From a virus: DNA of 64,000 nt. Every line of letters starts with the position of its first letter. Position 1 is the stretch's first letter. The position numbers were made by a program, and so were the translations under genes. The DNA lies in IMG/VR virus record IMGVR_UViG_3300028844_005756, positions 21,834-85,833 of that record. The stretch is one strand, 5' to 3'. The notes under the pieces are model-generated. The model was given only the letters and a program-made list of their open reading frames with translations. It had not been told where the DNA came from and searched no databases. This document shows, piece after piece, positions 1 through 7,362 of the stretch.

Positions 1-2
1 CC

Positions 3-2357
3 TCCCGTGAACTCCTCATGTTGCATGAAGCATCACATGCTCTCCACACACCTGAATTTGGTACTCATGAAAAAGCCAAAGAATATGAGCAAGTTTTCAG
101 AACTATTCTAAATGTTTTGGAAGACAAACGCATAGAAGATATGATGAAAGAAAAGTTTCCCGGTTCAAAAGCCACATTTATTCGTGGATTTTTTGAGCTT
201 GTGAACAAGAACTTTTTTGGCATTCGTTTTCATGACAGTACAGAAGAACTTAGTTTAATTGATAGAATGAATCTACATTTTAAAGGTGATTATTACTTTG
301 AATGTGAATTCACAGAAGAGGAGCAATATTGGGTAGACCGCGCCGTACAAAATAAGACCTTTGAGGAAGTGTATCAAAATGCTCTAGAATTGTTTGAGTG
401 GATTAAAAAAGAATACTCTAAAGAAGTGTTGGAAAACATCAAATTCAATTTGGATGATTTGCAATTTGGTGATAGTGATTATGATGTTGATGGTAATCCA
501 ATTCAAATGGATTTAGACAAAGTTAAAGAATCTATTGGTGAAGAAGCATTTGAAGAATTGATGAACGCAATTGAAGAGAATAGAAAAGAAGATGCGGAAA
601 ATATTATCAATCAAAATCTAAAGGATGATAGACTAGATTTTGCTGAGAATAATTCTGCGAAAACAGATCAGAATTGGGAAAAGAACCAAGAAAATTTCAT
701 GAAGGATAGAGAGAATCAATACAATTCTTTCTCATACCGACATCCGCTAAATCTTAATATTCCAAGAAGAATCAATTGTGATGATTTTATTGTTAAAAAT
801 AGAGTTGTCACTGAAACATTAACAGAAAATTTTTCATATCTTTCCGATACAGAAAGAGAAAGTTTTCAAAACTTTATGAAAAAGCATAAAGATTCTATGC
901 GACAGATTCTCTCTCATATGGTTAGAGAATTTTATCGCAAAAAAGCTGCAGAAGATTATCGTAGAACGCAAGAATCTAAAACTGGTAATCTTGACTTGCA
1001 CAAATTACCACATTACAAATATAATTCCGATTTGTTCCTAAACAAGTCTGTGATAAAAGATGAAAAAAATCATGGGTTTGTGTTGCTTCTAGATTGGTCT
1101 GGCTCCATGAGTTCAATCATGACCAATGCAATTTTACAATTAATCAATAAAGTTACTTTCTGTAAAGCGATTGATGTTCCATTTGTAGCATATGCATTTT
1201 CATCCGAAGCAGGAAAAAGCTATGATACTCCACAAGATATTGTGGTACATGCAACAGATGAAAATGATTTAAGAATCGGTTATACTTATAAACTAATAGA
1301 GTTGTGTGATTCTACTAGAAAGAATTATGAAGAACAACTCCGAAATCTATATTATCTTGCATATTGCTTCATCAATAATAACATGATACCAGTTCATAGA
1401 TATACATCAATGAAAAATTCTTGTGATGAATATCTACGCATACATGGTAATGAAAAAGTAGATTCATTTCCTCAACAAAATTGGAGAGTAAGACAATTAG
1501 AACAATCTGTTGTTTTGAGTGATTTGTTTGAATTGGGTTCTACTCCACTGAACGATAGTTTAGTATTGATGAACCACGTATTACCCAAAACACAACAACG
1601 TATGAATGTGGATATCATGAACTTCATTACCATTACAGATGGTGATAGTGATTTTATTCAATCCCCAGCAAAGGTTAGCGATTCAAAGACATACAAACAA
1701 AATTGTCATCCGAAGAAAAATACCGAAACTTATACTGAGGACTCTATTGAAATTGATAAATTATATACAATTTTTGGAAGAAATGGTACAGCATCTAATA
1801 GACGGGGTGATAACACAATTTTCTTACGTTCACTGTATTCAGATAAGATCTATGATTTAACAATGCCAGAAATGAAAGATGGTGGATATGGCCATTCAAA
1901 GAGCAGAGAACGTACACGTACATTTGCTAAAGTATTGAAACAAGAAACCGGTGCGAATGTTATTAGCATTGAGTTGCTACCTAATAACAACAACTCTTTC
2001 AAAAAAACCATCATGTCAATGTATAACACTGATGATTTTGAAAAAATTGAAAAAATCTCCGCTGATTATCGCAAGAATGGTTTTGCAGTAATTGAAAATG
2101 GCTATGACAAAATCTTTGCAGTGAACACAAATGTAATCTGTGAAGAATCATACAATCGTAATTACTATTACGATGTTTCTAATCTAGATGAAGAACGTGA
2201 TTATTTTGATGATATCACTCAAACTAAGGATGGTAAATATACTACCAAACAATTGAAGAATGCACTTGTGAAAAATTCTTCTCAAAAAGCAAAACGGAAG
2301 TTCCTTGCTTCCAGAATTGTTGATATTATTTCCGATAAACAGAAAATTTCTGCTTGA
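3..2357 (+). CDS. CobT-like protein with VWA (MIDAS) domain, 5'-truncated by window edge
   Basis: The frame stays open through the left edge (codons for S-R-E-L-L precede the first ATG at 18), so the true start lies outside the window. The visible part begins with an HEASH (HExxH-type) motif followed by an N-V-L-E-D-K-R-I-E stretch, an arrangement recalled from CobT-like VWA proteins. About residue 353 there is a MIDAS motif, LLLDWSGSMSS (DxSxS), and near 535-545 a second metal-site-like FITITDGDSDF. The next gene is its expected partner, a MoxR/CobS-type AAA+ ATPase. Such pairs are usually chaperone-like: the ATPase remodels a target bound by the VWA protein. A role in cobalt chelation is only one possibility and nothing else here belongs to B12 synthesis. 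Its stop codon overlaps the -35 box of the next gene's promoter. The family is fairly sure; the substrate is unknown. Confidence 0.75.
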   Translation, partial: SRELLMLHEASHALHTPEFGTHEKAKEYEQVFRTILNVLEDKRIEDMMKEKFPGSKATFIRGFFELVNKNFFGIRFHDSTEELSLIDRMNLHFKGDYYFECEFTEEEQYWVDRAVQNKTFEEVYQNALELFEWIKKEYSKEVLENIKFNLDDLQFGDSDYDVDGNPIQMDLDKVKESIGEEAFEELMNAIEENRKEDAENIINQNLKDDRLDFAENNSAKTDQNWEKNQENFMKDRENQYNSFSYRHPLNLNIPRRINCDDFIVKNRVVTETLTENFSYLSDTERESFQNFMKKHKDSMRQILSHMVREFYRKKAAEDYRRTQESKTGNLDLHKLPHYKYNSDLFLNKSVIKDEKNHGFVLLLDWSGSMSSIMTNAILQLINKVTFCKAIDVPFVAYAFSSEAGKSYDTPQDIVVHATDENDLRIGYTYKLIELCDSTRKNYEEQLRNLYYLAYCFINNNMIPVHRYTSMKNSCDEYLRIHGNEKVDSFPQQNWRVRQLEQSVVLSDLFELGSTPLNDSLVLMNHVLPKTQQRMNVDIMNFITITDGDSDFIQSPAKVSDSKTYKQNCHPKKNTETYTEDSIEIDKLYTIFGRNGTASNRRGDNTIFLRSLYSDKIYDLTMPEMKDGGYGHSKSRERTRTFAKVLKQETGANVISIELLPNNNNSFKKTIMSMYNTDDFEKIEKISADYRKNGFAVIENGYDKIFAVNTNVICEESYNRNYYYDVSNLDEERDYFDDITQTKDGKYTTKQLKNALVKNSSQKAKRKFLASRIVDIISDKQKISA

Positions 2358-2382
2358 CATTTCTCCACAACACTGATATACT
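2354..2382 (+). promoter_or_regulatory. Sigma70-type extended -10 promoter for the CobS-like gene
   Basis: TTGACA (2354-2359), 17-nt spacer, TATACT (2377-2382) preceded by TGA, so it has both a perfect -35 and an extended -10. The predicted start is near 2389, 36 nt before the ATG at 2425. It shares its inner sequence with the promoters at 14823 and 15290. Confidence 0.85.
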
Positions 2383-2397
2383 ATTTCAGTGTTGTGG
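2365..2397. promoter_or_regulatory. Perfect 12-bp palindrome around the -10 box (operator-like)
   Basis: CCACAACACTGA (2365-2376) and TCAGTGTTGTGG (2386-2397) are exact reverse complements separated by 9 nt. That gap holds the TATACT -10 hexamer, so a dimeric protein bound here would cover the promoter core. It has no U-run and is not a standard terminator. Confidence 0.7.
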
Positions 2398-2424
2398 ATT
2401 TCCCCTATAATCAAGGAGATTATT

Positions 2425-3753
2425 ATGAGCCGTGAGATTGAACTTGTACGTGAACACCTGAATAATGACGTTGCTACTCGCAAAGAGATTGTTGTTGCTG
2501 CTAAAGAACTTGGAATCAAACATGGTCCTGTGTTGCGAAAAGCAGAGAAAATTTCTCATGGTGTTTATAAATTGGAGACTGTATTGAAAAAGACCCCACC
2601 TGTTAAAGAAAAAGTTGTAAATTTTCGGCCTAAACAAGAAGAGGTGAGTAAAGGTTATATACCTGAAAAAGACCCTTGCTTTGTTGCTTTTGGAGACTTC
2701 AGCGTAGTAGATGCCGTAATTGCATCCAAACGTTTCATGCCTGTCGTAATTACTGGCGATTCTGGTAATGGCAAGACTAAAATGGTAGAGCAAGCTTGTG
2801 CCAAAAACAAGCGTAATTTCTATCGTATGAATATTACTGTTGAAACAGATGAGATGGATATTCTTGGCCACTACAATCTGATTAATGGTGAAACAGTATG
2901 GGAGGACTCCCCACTAGTGGAAGCCGCTAAAGTTGGTGGCATTGTATTACTAGATGAAATCTTTGCTGGCAATCCAGCACGGATGTTGGCATTGCAAGGT
3001 ATTCTAGAAGGCAAGCCATTTCTAATCAAGAAAACTGGTGAACGTGTTATTCCGGCAGAAGGATTCAATATTATTGCAACTGACAATACAAAGGGGAATG
3101 GTTCTGAATCTGGACGTTACATCGGAACTAACATTCAAAACACCGCATTTCTTGAGCGATTTGTAATGTGTATTGACCATGACTATCCACCAAAAGCTAA
3201 AGAAATCAAGATGTTGGATAAGTACATTGAAGTATACAATATCAATATTGATGATAAGGATTATACAAATAAACTTGCGCAATGGGCAGAAGTCACTCGC
3301 AAATCTTACAAAGATGGTGCAATTGATGAACTTGTAACAACACGGAGATTGTTTCATATTTTGAACATTTATTCCGTATTGAACGATAAAGAAAAAGCTA
3401 TTCAATACGCAATCTCTAGATTTGATGAAGAAGTGCGAGATTCCTTCTTATCACTTTATAAAAAGATTGATGAAACTGTTGTTGACCCTAATCATCAACC
3501 AATTGAAAAGGAAAACCTAGTAACATTAGACCAACTTATAGATGAAGTTTTTGATGAGAAAGAAAAACAACATTATTTATTAGATTCTGCTGATTATGAT
3601 GAAAGGCATAAGTTGTTCAAATTATATCTTGAAACTTTGGAAGAATATACAGAATTAGAGCAATCTTATGATAGAGTTTTGCAAGCCGATTTGATTTATC
3701 AACGAAAACTTTTAATTGAAAAATTGTGGAATATTTTTGATTCCGCTTCTTAA
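2425..3753 (+). CDS. cobS: CobS/MoxR-like AAA+ ATPase
   Basis: 442 aa. The ATG at 2425 was chosen because AAGGAG lies 8 nt upstream; an in-frame extension to 2389 would start inside the promoter palindrome. Walker A is GDSGNGKT (111-118) and Walker B GGIVLLDEI (about 171-179), followed by ATDNTKGNG (about 218-226) and an LERF arginine-finger region (about 243-246), as in the CobS/MoxR clade. The first 80 residues, a small helical region and linker, precede the ATPase core. CobS homologues are common in T4-like marine phages, where they are annotated by similarity to cobaltochelatase. The adjacent VWA protein is the likely partner. The family is sure; a cobalamin role is not shown. Confidence 0.88.
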   Translation: MSREIELVREHLNNDVATRKEIVVAAKELGIKHGPVLRKAEKISHGVYKLETVLKKTPPVKEKVVNFRPKQEEVSKGYIPEKDPCFVAFGDFSVVDAVIASKRFMPVVITGDSGNGKTKMVEQACAKNKRNFYRMNITVETDEMDILGHYNLINGETVWEDSPLVEAAKVGGIVLLDEIFAGNPARMLALQGILEGKPFLIKKTGERVIPAEGFNIIATDNTKGNGSESGRYIGTNIQNTAFLERFVMCIDHDYPPKAKEIKMLDKYIEVYNINIDDKDYTNKLAQWAEVTRKSYKDGAIDELVTTRRLFHILNIYSVLNDKEKAIQYAISRFDEEVRDSFLSLYKKIDETVVDPNHQPIEKENLVTLDQLIDEVFDEKEKQHYLLDSADYDERHKLFKLYLETLEEYTELEQSYDRVLQADLIYQRKLLIEKLWNIFDSAS

Positions 3754-3762
3754 AACATCCTA

Positions 3763-3810
3763 AATAGTAGAGAAACAGTGGTAGTGTAAGTGTTCTCTAC
3801 TATTTTATTA
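3763..3810 (+). terminator. Stem-loop terminator after cobS-like gene
   Basis: AATAGTAGAGAA (3763-3774) pairs perfectly with TTCTCTACTATT (3793-3804), with an 18-nt loop, followed by TTATTA. The weak U-tract and wide loop make it a probable but not textbook rho-independent terminator. Confidence 0.55.
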
Positions 3811-3830
3811 ATTTATTTTGGAGTATATTA

Positions 3831-4730
3831 ATGGCTGAAGCAGAAAATACTGGTAATGTGTCCCCAGGTATGAAAACACAATTAGAACCTAAAGACTTTG
3901 AAGGTAAAAGTTTGATGGTTTGTATGCCTTGTTATGGTGGAATGATGGTAGCTGAAACAGCATCTCGCCTAATTGACCTCAACACTCTTTGTTCTTATTT
4001 CGGAATTAAACTTCAGTGTAAATTTATTATGAATGAAAGTTTGATTCAGAGAGCCAGAAACTATCTCACGCATTATTTTGAAATTTCCGATTTCACTCAT
4101 ATGATGTTTATTGATGCTGATATTGTTTTTGATCCAAGAGATGTATTACATTTATTACATCTTTCAGATGAAGACCATCAAGTCATTGGTGGACTTTATC
4201 CTAAAAAACATATTCTTTGGCCGAGAGTAGATAAGGCAGCAAAGGTTCCCGGATTTTTAGATGATCCTAATAAATTATCAGAATTTGGTGGGGATTTCGT
4301 TTTTAATCCCGCACATAGAGGTGAAATTGAAATTTTTAAGCCTGTAGAAGTTTTAGAAATCGGAACTGGTTTTATGATGATTAGTAAAACTGCACTAGAA
4401 ACATATCGTAATGCATATCCTAATTATGAATATAGACCAGACCATAATCATTCAAAAGATTTTAATGGTTCAAAAAATATTACTGCATATTTTCATGTAG
4501 ACTTCGACAGACCAGATACAACTGGTGGTGAAACTAATCGTCTTCTTTCTGAAGATTATTTCTTTTGTCAAATGTCACGTAAAGCAGGAACTAAAATCTG
4601 GGCATGTCCTTGGATGCAATTGAGTCATGTAGGAACTTACGTATATCGTGGTTCTGTACAAGCACTTGCTGCAATGGAACAAGTGAGTACAAGACAACAA
4701 GAAATTCCTACAATTGATATTAAAGGTTAA
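3831..4730 (+). CDS. Glycosyltransferase-like (GT-A fold) protein
   Basis: 299 aa, start set by TTGGAG 8-9 nt upstream. Residues 27-100 resemble a GT-A nucleotide-sugar transferase: a beta-strand opening LMVCMPCYGG, then MMFIDADIVF with a DxD motif (95-97) that would bind metal and sugar nucleotide. Later parts include GGLYPKKHILWPR and a conserved SEDYFFC region (about residues 240-250). Similar proteins are widespread in T4-like phages of marine bacteria and have no proven role; modification of phage DNA, virion proteins or host surface are possibilities. It is a single gene between a terminator and the replication cluster. Confidence 0.65.
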   Translation: MAEAENTGNVSPGMKTQLEPKDFEGKSLMVCMPCYGGMMVAETASRLIDLNTLCSYFGIKLQCKFIMNESLIQRARNYLTHYFEISDFTHMMFIDADIVFDPRDVLHLLHLSDEDHQVIGGLYPKKHILWPRVDKAAKVPGFLDDPNKLSEFGGDFVFNPAHRGEIEIFKPVEVLEIGTGFMMISKTALETYRNAYPNYEYRPDHNHSKDFNGSKNITAYFHVDFDRPDTTGGETNRLLSEDYFFCQMSRKAGTKIWACPWMQLSHVGTYVYRGSVQALAAMEQVSTRQQEIPTIDIKG

Positions 4731-4736
4731 AAAAAC

Positions 4737-4765
4737 TTTACTTTTTTAAAATTATATGGTATAAT
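4737..4765 (+). promoter_or_regulatory. Promoter in front of the replication cluster
   Basis: TTTACT (4737-4742), 17-nt spacer, TATAAT (4760-4765) with TGG directly before it (extended -10). The hexamer overlaps the ATG of the next frame at 4764, so a transcript from here cannot use that start codon. Confidence 0.65.
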
Positions 4766-5018
4766 GTTGATATATATTCAACCACATGAATTATTAGGAC
4801 GGTTTAAAAATAATCAAGAATTAATTGAAAGTATGTATAATCTTGGAATAGATTATGAGACAAACACATTAGATTGTGTATTTGAAGATGAGTGTGTTCC
4901 AGTTTTTAGTTTTAAGAAATATGGTTTTCTCCAAGATAATCGTTGGAGTACTTACGAAATTTCTAAAGGTTCGGCTGGTATTTTAATTGAAATTGTGATC
5001 TCAAAAGAGGAGTATTAA
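4764..5018 (+). CDS. Small hypothetical protein upstream of the sliding clamp
   Basis: 84 aa and acidic, with no recognisable domain. It ends 2 nt before the clamp gene, and its last codons hold the clamp's GAGGAG ribosome-binding site, so the two are probably translated together. The start is doubtful: ATG 4764 lies inside a good TATAAT box and has no ribosome-binding site. Either transcription comes from further upstream, or translation starts at a non-ATG codon such as TTG 4767, or at ATG 4833. Confidence 0.55.
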   Translation: MLIYIQPHELLGRFKNNQELIESMYNLGIDYETNTLDCVFEDECVPVFSFKKYGFLQDNRWSTYEISKGSAGILIEIVISKEEY

Positions 5019-5020
5019 TT

Positions 5021-5722
5021 ATGATGAAACTTTCAAAATCAGACCTATTGTTCTTATCTAACTTTGCTTCAATCAATGAATCAATTCATATCTATGAAGG
5101 AGCAATGCAAAGTACAGTTGCCAATTCTGGAAATTTATTTGCATTTGCCTCCTTTGATGAGGATTTTCCAAAAGAGTTTTGTATCTTTGATTTAAATCAT
5201 TTTATTTCTGTGTACTCTTTAGTTTCATCTACAGGAGATACAGTTTTAGAATTTCCAGAAGATAAACAATATCTGGTAATTAAATCAGATAAAACAAGCC
5301 AAGACATTCGCTTTTGTGATGCCAAACTTGTAGAAGAATTAGATAGAAATAAAAAGTATGTAATTGAAAAACCAGATATTGTATTTACAATTAGTGAGTC
5401 ATTATTAGAGTATGGTAAAAAATCTGCCGCTATTAATGGTTTTACTAATTTAGTTTTTGAAGGTGATGAAACTGATATCTATATGGTTTCTGAAACCATT
5501 ACAAATAATAGTAATAATTCTTCTGAAAGACATCGTAGAAAAATTGAACAATCAAATACATCCGGACAATCATTTTCTGCTGTATTTGAAGTTTCTAAAT
5601 TAAAAATGTTGAGTGATGATTATGAAGTGAGAATTGCTGCAAAGGGCGGAGCACAGTTTACATCAAAAAATCGTGATTATAAATTTTTTGTAGCACTTCA
5701 ACAACCCGTAACTTTTGAATAG
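5021..5722 (+). CDS. 45: DNA polymerase sliding clamp (T4 gp45-like)
   Basis: 233 aa, close to the 228 aa of T4 gp45. The N-terminus MKLSKSDLLFLSNFASIN matches the gp45 pattern MKLSK..LLKNFA.IN, and later blocks (ICIFDLNHF-like, ISLV-like, INGF, Y.VRIAAKGGAQF.) align along the family. The protein forms a ring that tethers the replicative polymerase and, in T4, also couples late transcription to replication. GAGGAG sits 10 nt before the first ATG; the second ATG (5024) is an equally possible start. It heads a cluster with 44, 62 and regA, the same relative order as in T4. Confidence 0.9.
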   Translation: MMKLSKSDLLFLSNFASINESIHIYEGAMQSTVANSGNLFAFASFDEDFPKEFCIFDLNHFISVYSLVSSTGDTVLEFPEDKQYLVIKSDKTSQDIRFCDAKLVEELDRNKKYVIEKPDIVFTISESLLEYGKKSAAINGFTNLVFEGDETDIYMVSETITNNSNNSSERHRRKIEQSNTSGQSFSAVFEVSKLKMLSDDYEVRIAAKGGAQFTSKNRDYKFFVALQQPVTFE

Positions 5723-5729
5723 GATTAAT

Positions 5730-6038
5730 ATGTCTTATAATGTTTGTTCCTGTAAACTTTCTACAGGTGAAGAAATTATTGCTAAAATAGATGAAGGTCA
5801 AAATTTTTTAAACCAATCCGGCATTATAGAACTAAAACAACCTTTTGTGTTAATACAAACACAGCAGGGTATTGGAGTTATGCCTTGGATAAACACAGGT
5901 TCAACAGAATCGGTAACAATTAAAACAAGTCACGTTGTTACAATTGTTAAGACTAAATCAGAAGTAGAAGCTATGTATGTTAAAGCAACTTCAGGTATTG
6001 ATATTGCAACAACAGATGCATCCTCTATTATCATGTAA
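5730..6038 (+). CDS. Sm-like-fold small phage protein
   Basis: 102 aa. ATG 5730 follows AGGATTAAT; an in-frame ATG at 5715 would overlap the clamp gene more. The order of short strands (NVCSCKLSTGEEIIAKI, then a strand ending LKQPFVLIQT, then VMPWINTG, then VTIKTSHVVTIVK) is that of the Sm/LSm-like beta-barrel proteins often found beside gene 45 in marine T4-like phages. A nucleic-acid-binding role is likely from the fold but not shown. The last 15 residues are polar and probably disordered. Confidence 0.6.
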   Translation: MSYNVCSCKLSTGEEIIAKIDEGQNFLNQSGIIELKQPFVLIQTQQGIGVMPWINTGSTESVTIKTSHVVTIVKTKSEVEAMYVKATSGIDIATTDASSIIM

Positions 6039-6039
6039 T

Positions 6040-6612
6040 ATGAAAAACACGATTATAAGCTTGAGTGTACTTATGATATCCTCTATTACCATAAGTGCAA
6101 ATGAAAAAACATCTAACATGTTTTATGATAACTCAAGATTTGAAAGAAGTGTAAAATATTGCATACTAAAGGCGAATAAAAAACAATATTTTGACTTTAT
6201 AAAATCTATATTTTTGAAATATAATTTACCAAATAAATTAATTTTTATTCCTGTTATTGAAAGTTGTTTTAACCCCTATGCTAAATCTTCTCAAGGTGCA
6301 TTAGGAATGTGGCAAATCAATGATATTACTGCCAGACATATTGGACTAAGAGAAGGTTTTTTCACAGATGAAAGATATAACTGGAAAAAATCTACAGTTG
6401 CTGCAGCAAAATATTTATTATTTTTAAAAGAAAGATTTGATAGTTGGGAATTAGTTCTTGCGGCATATAATGTAGGCCCAACTTTTTTGAAAAGTCAAAT
6501 TGTAAAACATAAAACTTCTAATATTGAGAAATTGAAATTACCTAAAGAAACCAAAGATTATGTTTATAAATTTAGAGCATTATTTAAATATTTAAAATTA
6601 TCAAGGAGTTAA
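6040..6612 (+). CDS. Secreted lytic transglycosylase (SLT domain)
   Basis: 190 aa. The chosen ATG (6040) begins one nt after the preceding stop and gives a clear signal peptide: MKNTII, a hydrophobic core, and likely cleavage after S-A near residue 20. The SLT fold is visible in PVIESCFNPYA with catalytic Glu74, then GALGMWQI (about 87-94) and AAYNVGP (about 141-147). It should cleave peptidoglycan glycan strands from the periplasmic side. An enzyme inside the replication cluster, separate from the endolysin at 11.2 kb, could remodel the wall or help late lysis. It has no visible strong ribosome-binding site and may be translated by coupling. Confidence 0.82.
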   Translation: MKNTIISLSVLMISSITISANEKTSNMFYDNSRFERSVKYCILKANKKQYFDFIKSIFLKYNLPNKLIFIPVIESCFNPYAKSSQGALGMWQINDITARHIGLREGFFTDERYNWKKSTVAAAKYLLFLKERFDSWELVLAAYNVGPTFLKSQIVKHKTSNIEKLKLPKETKDYVYKFRALFKYLKLSRS

Positions 6613-6616
6613 TAGT

Positions 6617-6928
6617 ATGAGCAGCAATCAACCTAATAGTTTAACATCTGTTGTATTACCATCAGCAGAAGCAGATATTAAGGCAATTCAAAGAGTGTTA
6701 AAAGAAGTTTCTGATTGTATGACAAGAATTGATTCAGAAAAAGATTTTATTAAAGATGCTTTAGGTGATTTATCAAAGCAATATCAAATTCCAAAAGTAA
6801 TGTTAAATCGTGTAGCAAAAGCTTTTCATAAAAGAAATATTGCTGAAGAACGTGCAAAAACAGAGGATGTTTTTTATTTGTATGATGGAATATTTTCTAC
6901 CATAAAACAAGTAGAGAATGAAACATGA
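6617..6928 (+). CDS. dsbA: DsbA-like double-stranded DNA-binding protein
   Basis: 103 aa, AAGGAG 8 nt before ATG 6617. The C-terminal two thirds align with T4 DsbA (89 aa): MLNRVAKAFHKRN.AEERAKTEDVFYLYD..F against the T4 pattern MFNRLLALYHKDN...FEAETEEVVELYD.VF. T4 DsbA binds DNA near late promoters and stimulates late transcription; a similar role is inferred. The N-terminal 25 residues are an extra extension. Its stop overlaps the next ATG (ATGA). Confidence 0.75.
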   Translation: MSSNQPNSLTSVVLPSAEADIKAIQRVLKEVSDCMTRIDSEKDFIKDALGDLSKQYQIPKVMLNRVAKAFHKRNIAEERAKTEDVFYLYDGIFSTIKQVENET

Positions 6929-7017
6929 CTTCAATGATTTTATTTGCTATCGGACTTGGATTGGGTTTTGGTGCTGGCATTTACCTGTCAAAAAATGTGT
7001 TGACAACTAAAGAATAA
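6925..7017 (+). CDS. 30-aa single-span membrane peptide
   Basis: Starts in an ATGA overlap with the dsbA-like stop, so it is translationally coupled. It encodes a short hydrophobic segment (SMILFAIGLGLGFGAGIYLS) and a charged tail LTTKE, i.e. one glycine-rich transmembrane helix. Small peptides of this type are common in T4-like genomes. The -35 box of the next promoter lies in its last codons. Function unknown. Confidence 0.6.
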   Translation: MTSMILFAIGLGLGFGAGIYLSKNVLTTKE

Positions 7018-7028
7018 TTTGTTATAAT
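7000..7028 (+). promoter_or_regulatory. Consensus promoter upstream of the 64-aa ORF and gene 44
   Basis: TTGACA (7000-7005), 17-nt spacer, TATAAT (7023-7028): both hexamers are perfect consensus. The predicted start near 7035 leaves almost no leader before ATG 7038, so it may mainly serve gene 44 and downstream genes. Confidence 0.75.
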
Positions 7029-7037
7029 GGAGTTGTT

Positions 7038-7232
7038 ATGAGAAGTAATAATAGGTTTGCAAAAGGAATTCGTAGAAAAGGAGCAATTGAGCGACTTGAA
7101 AAGAATATTGCAGACTATGTGACTCTTATGAAAGAGACTAAAGACAAGGATACTTTGAAAAAATATGAGCAAAAAATTGAAAGGCATCGGACTGCCGTTG
7201 AGAATACAAAGAAGAATTTGAAAAATATTTAA
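7038..7232 (+). CDS. Small basic coiled-coil protein
   Basis: 64 aa, strongly charged, predicted mostly helical with heptad-like leucine and isoleucine spacing (IERLEKNIADYVTLM, then LKKYEQKIERH). GGAG lies a few bases upstream, and the start region TTGTTATG resembles the T4 RegA target. It sits between the dsbA-like gene and gene 44. No known family is recognised. Confidence 0.65.
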   Translation: MRSNNRFAKGIRRKGAIERLEKNIADYVTLMKETKDKDTLKKYEQKIERHRTAVENTKKNLKNI

Positions 7233-7316
7233 ATGGAGTTATATTTTGAACTACCTAAAAATAAACAAATGTCTTTAAACCTGGAGTATGCAGATGCCAT
7301 ACAAAAAAATGAATGA
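7233..7316 (+). CDS. Possible 27-aa peptide before gene 44
   Basis: An ATG directly after the previous stop opens a 27-codon frame (MELYFELPKNKQ...). A competing very short frame starts at the ATG after CTGGAG near 7278. Neither can be told from chance in this AT-rich leader; the region may instead be untranslated leader of gene 44. Confidence 0.2.
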   Translation: MELYFELPKNKQMSLNLEYADAIQKNE

Positions 7317-7362
7317 ATAATTAATAGAGTGTAAATGCATAAATTTATATAATGGTATTATT

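Noticed and set aside
2184-2871. Long minus-strand frames opposite the VWA and CobS-like genes
   Set aside because: They lie antisense to well-supported genes, lack ribosome sites and have low-complexity hydrophobic composition.
1-3753. Vitamin B12 synthesis operon
   Set aside because: Only CobS/CobT-like proteins are present and the families have wider roles; no other pathway gene was found.
7348-7353. TATAAT box before gene 44
   Set aside because: No acceptable -35 at 16-18 nt and no clear MotA-type box; it lies too close to the ATG.
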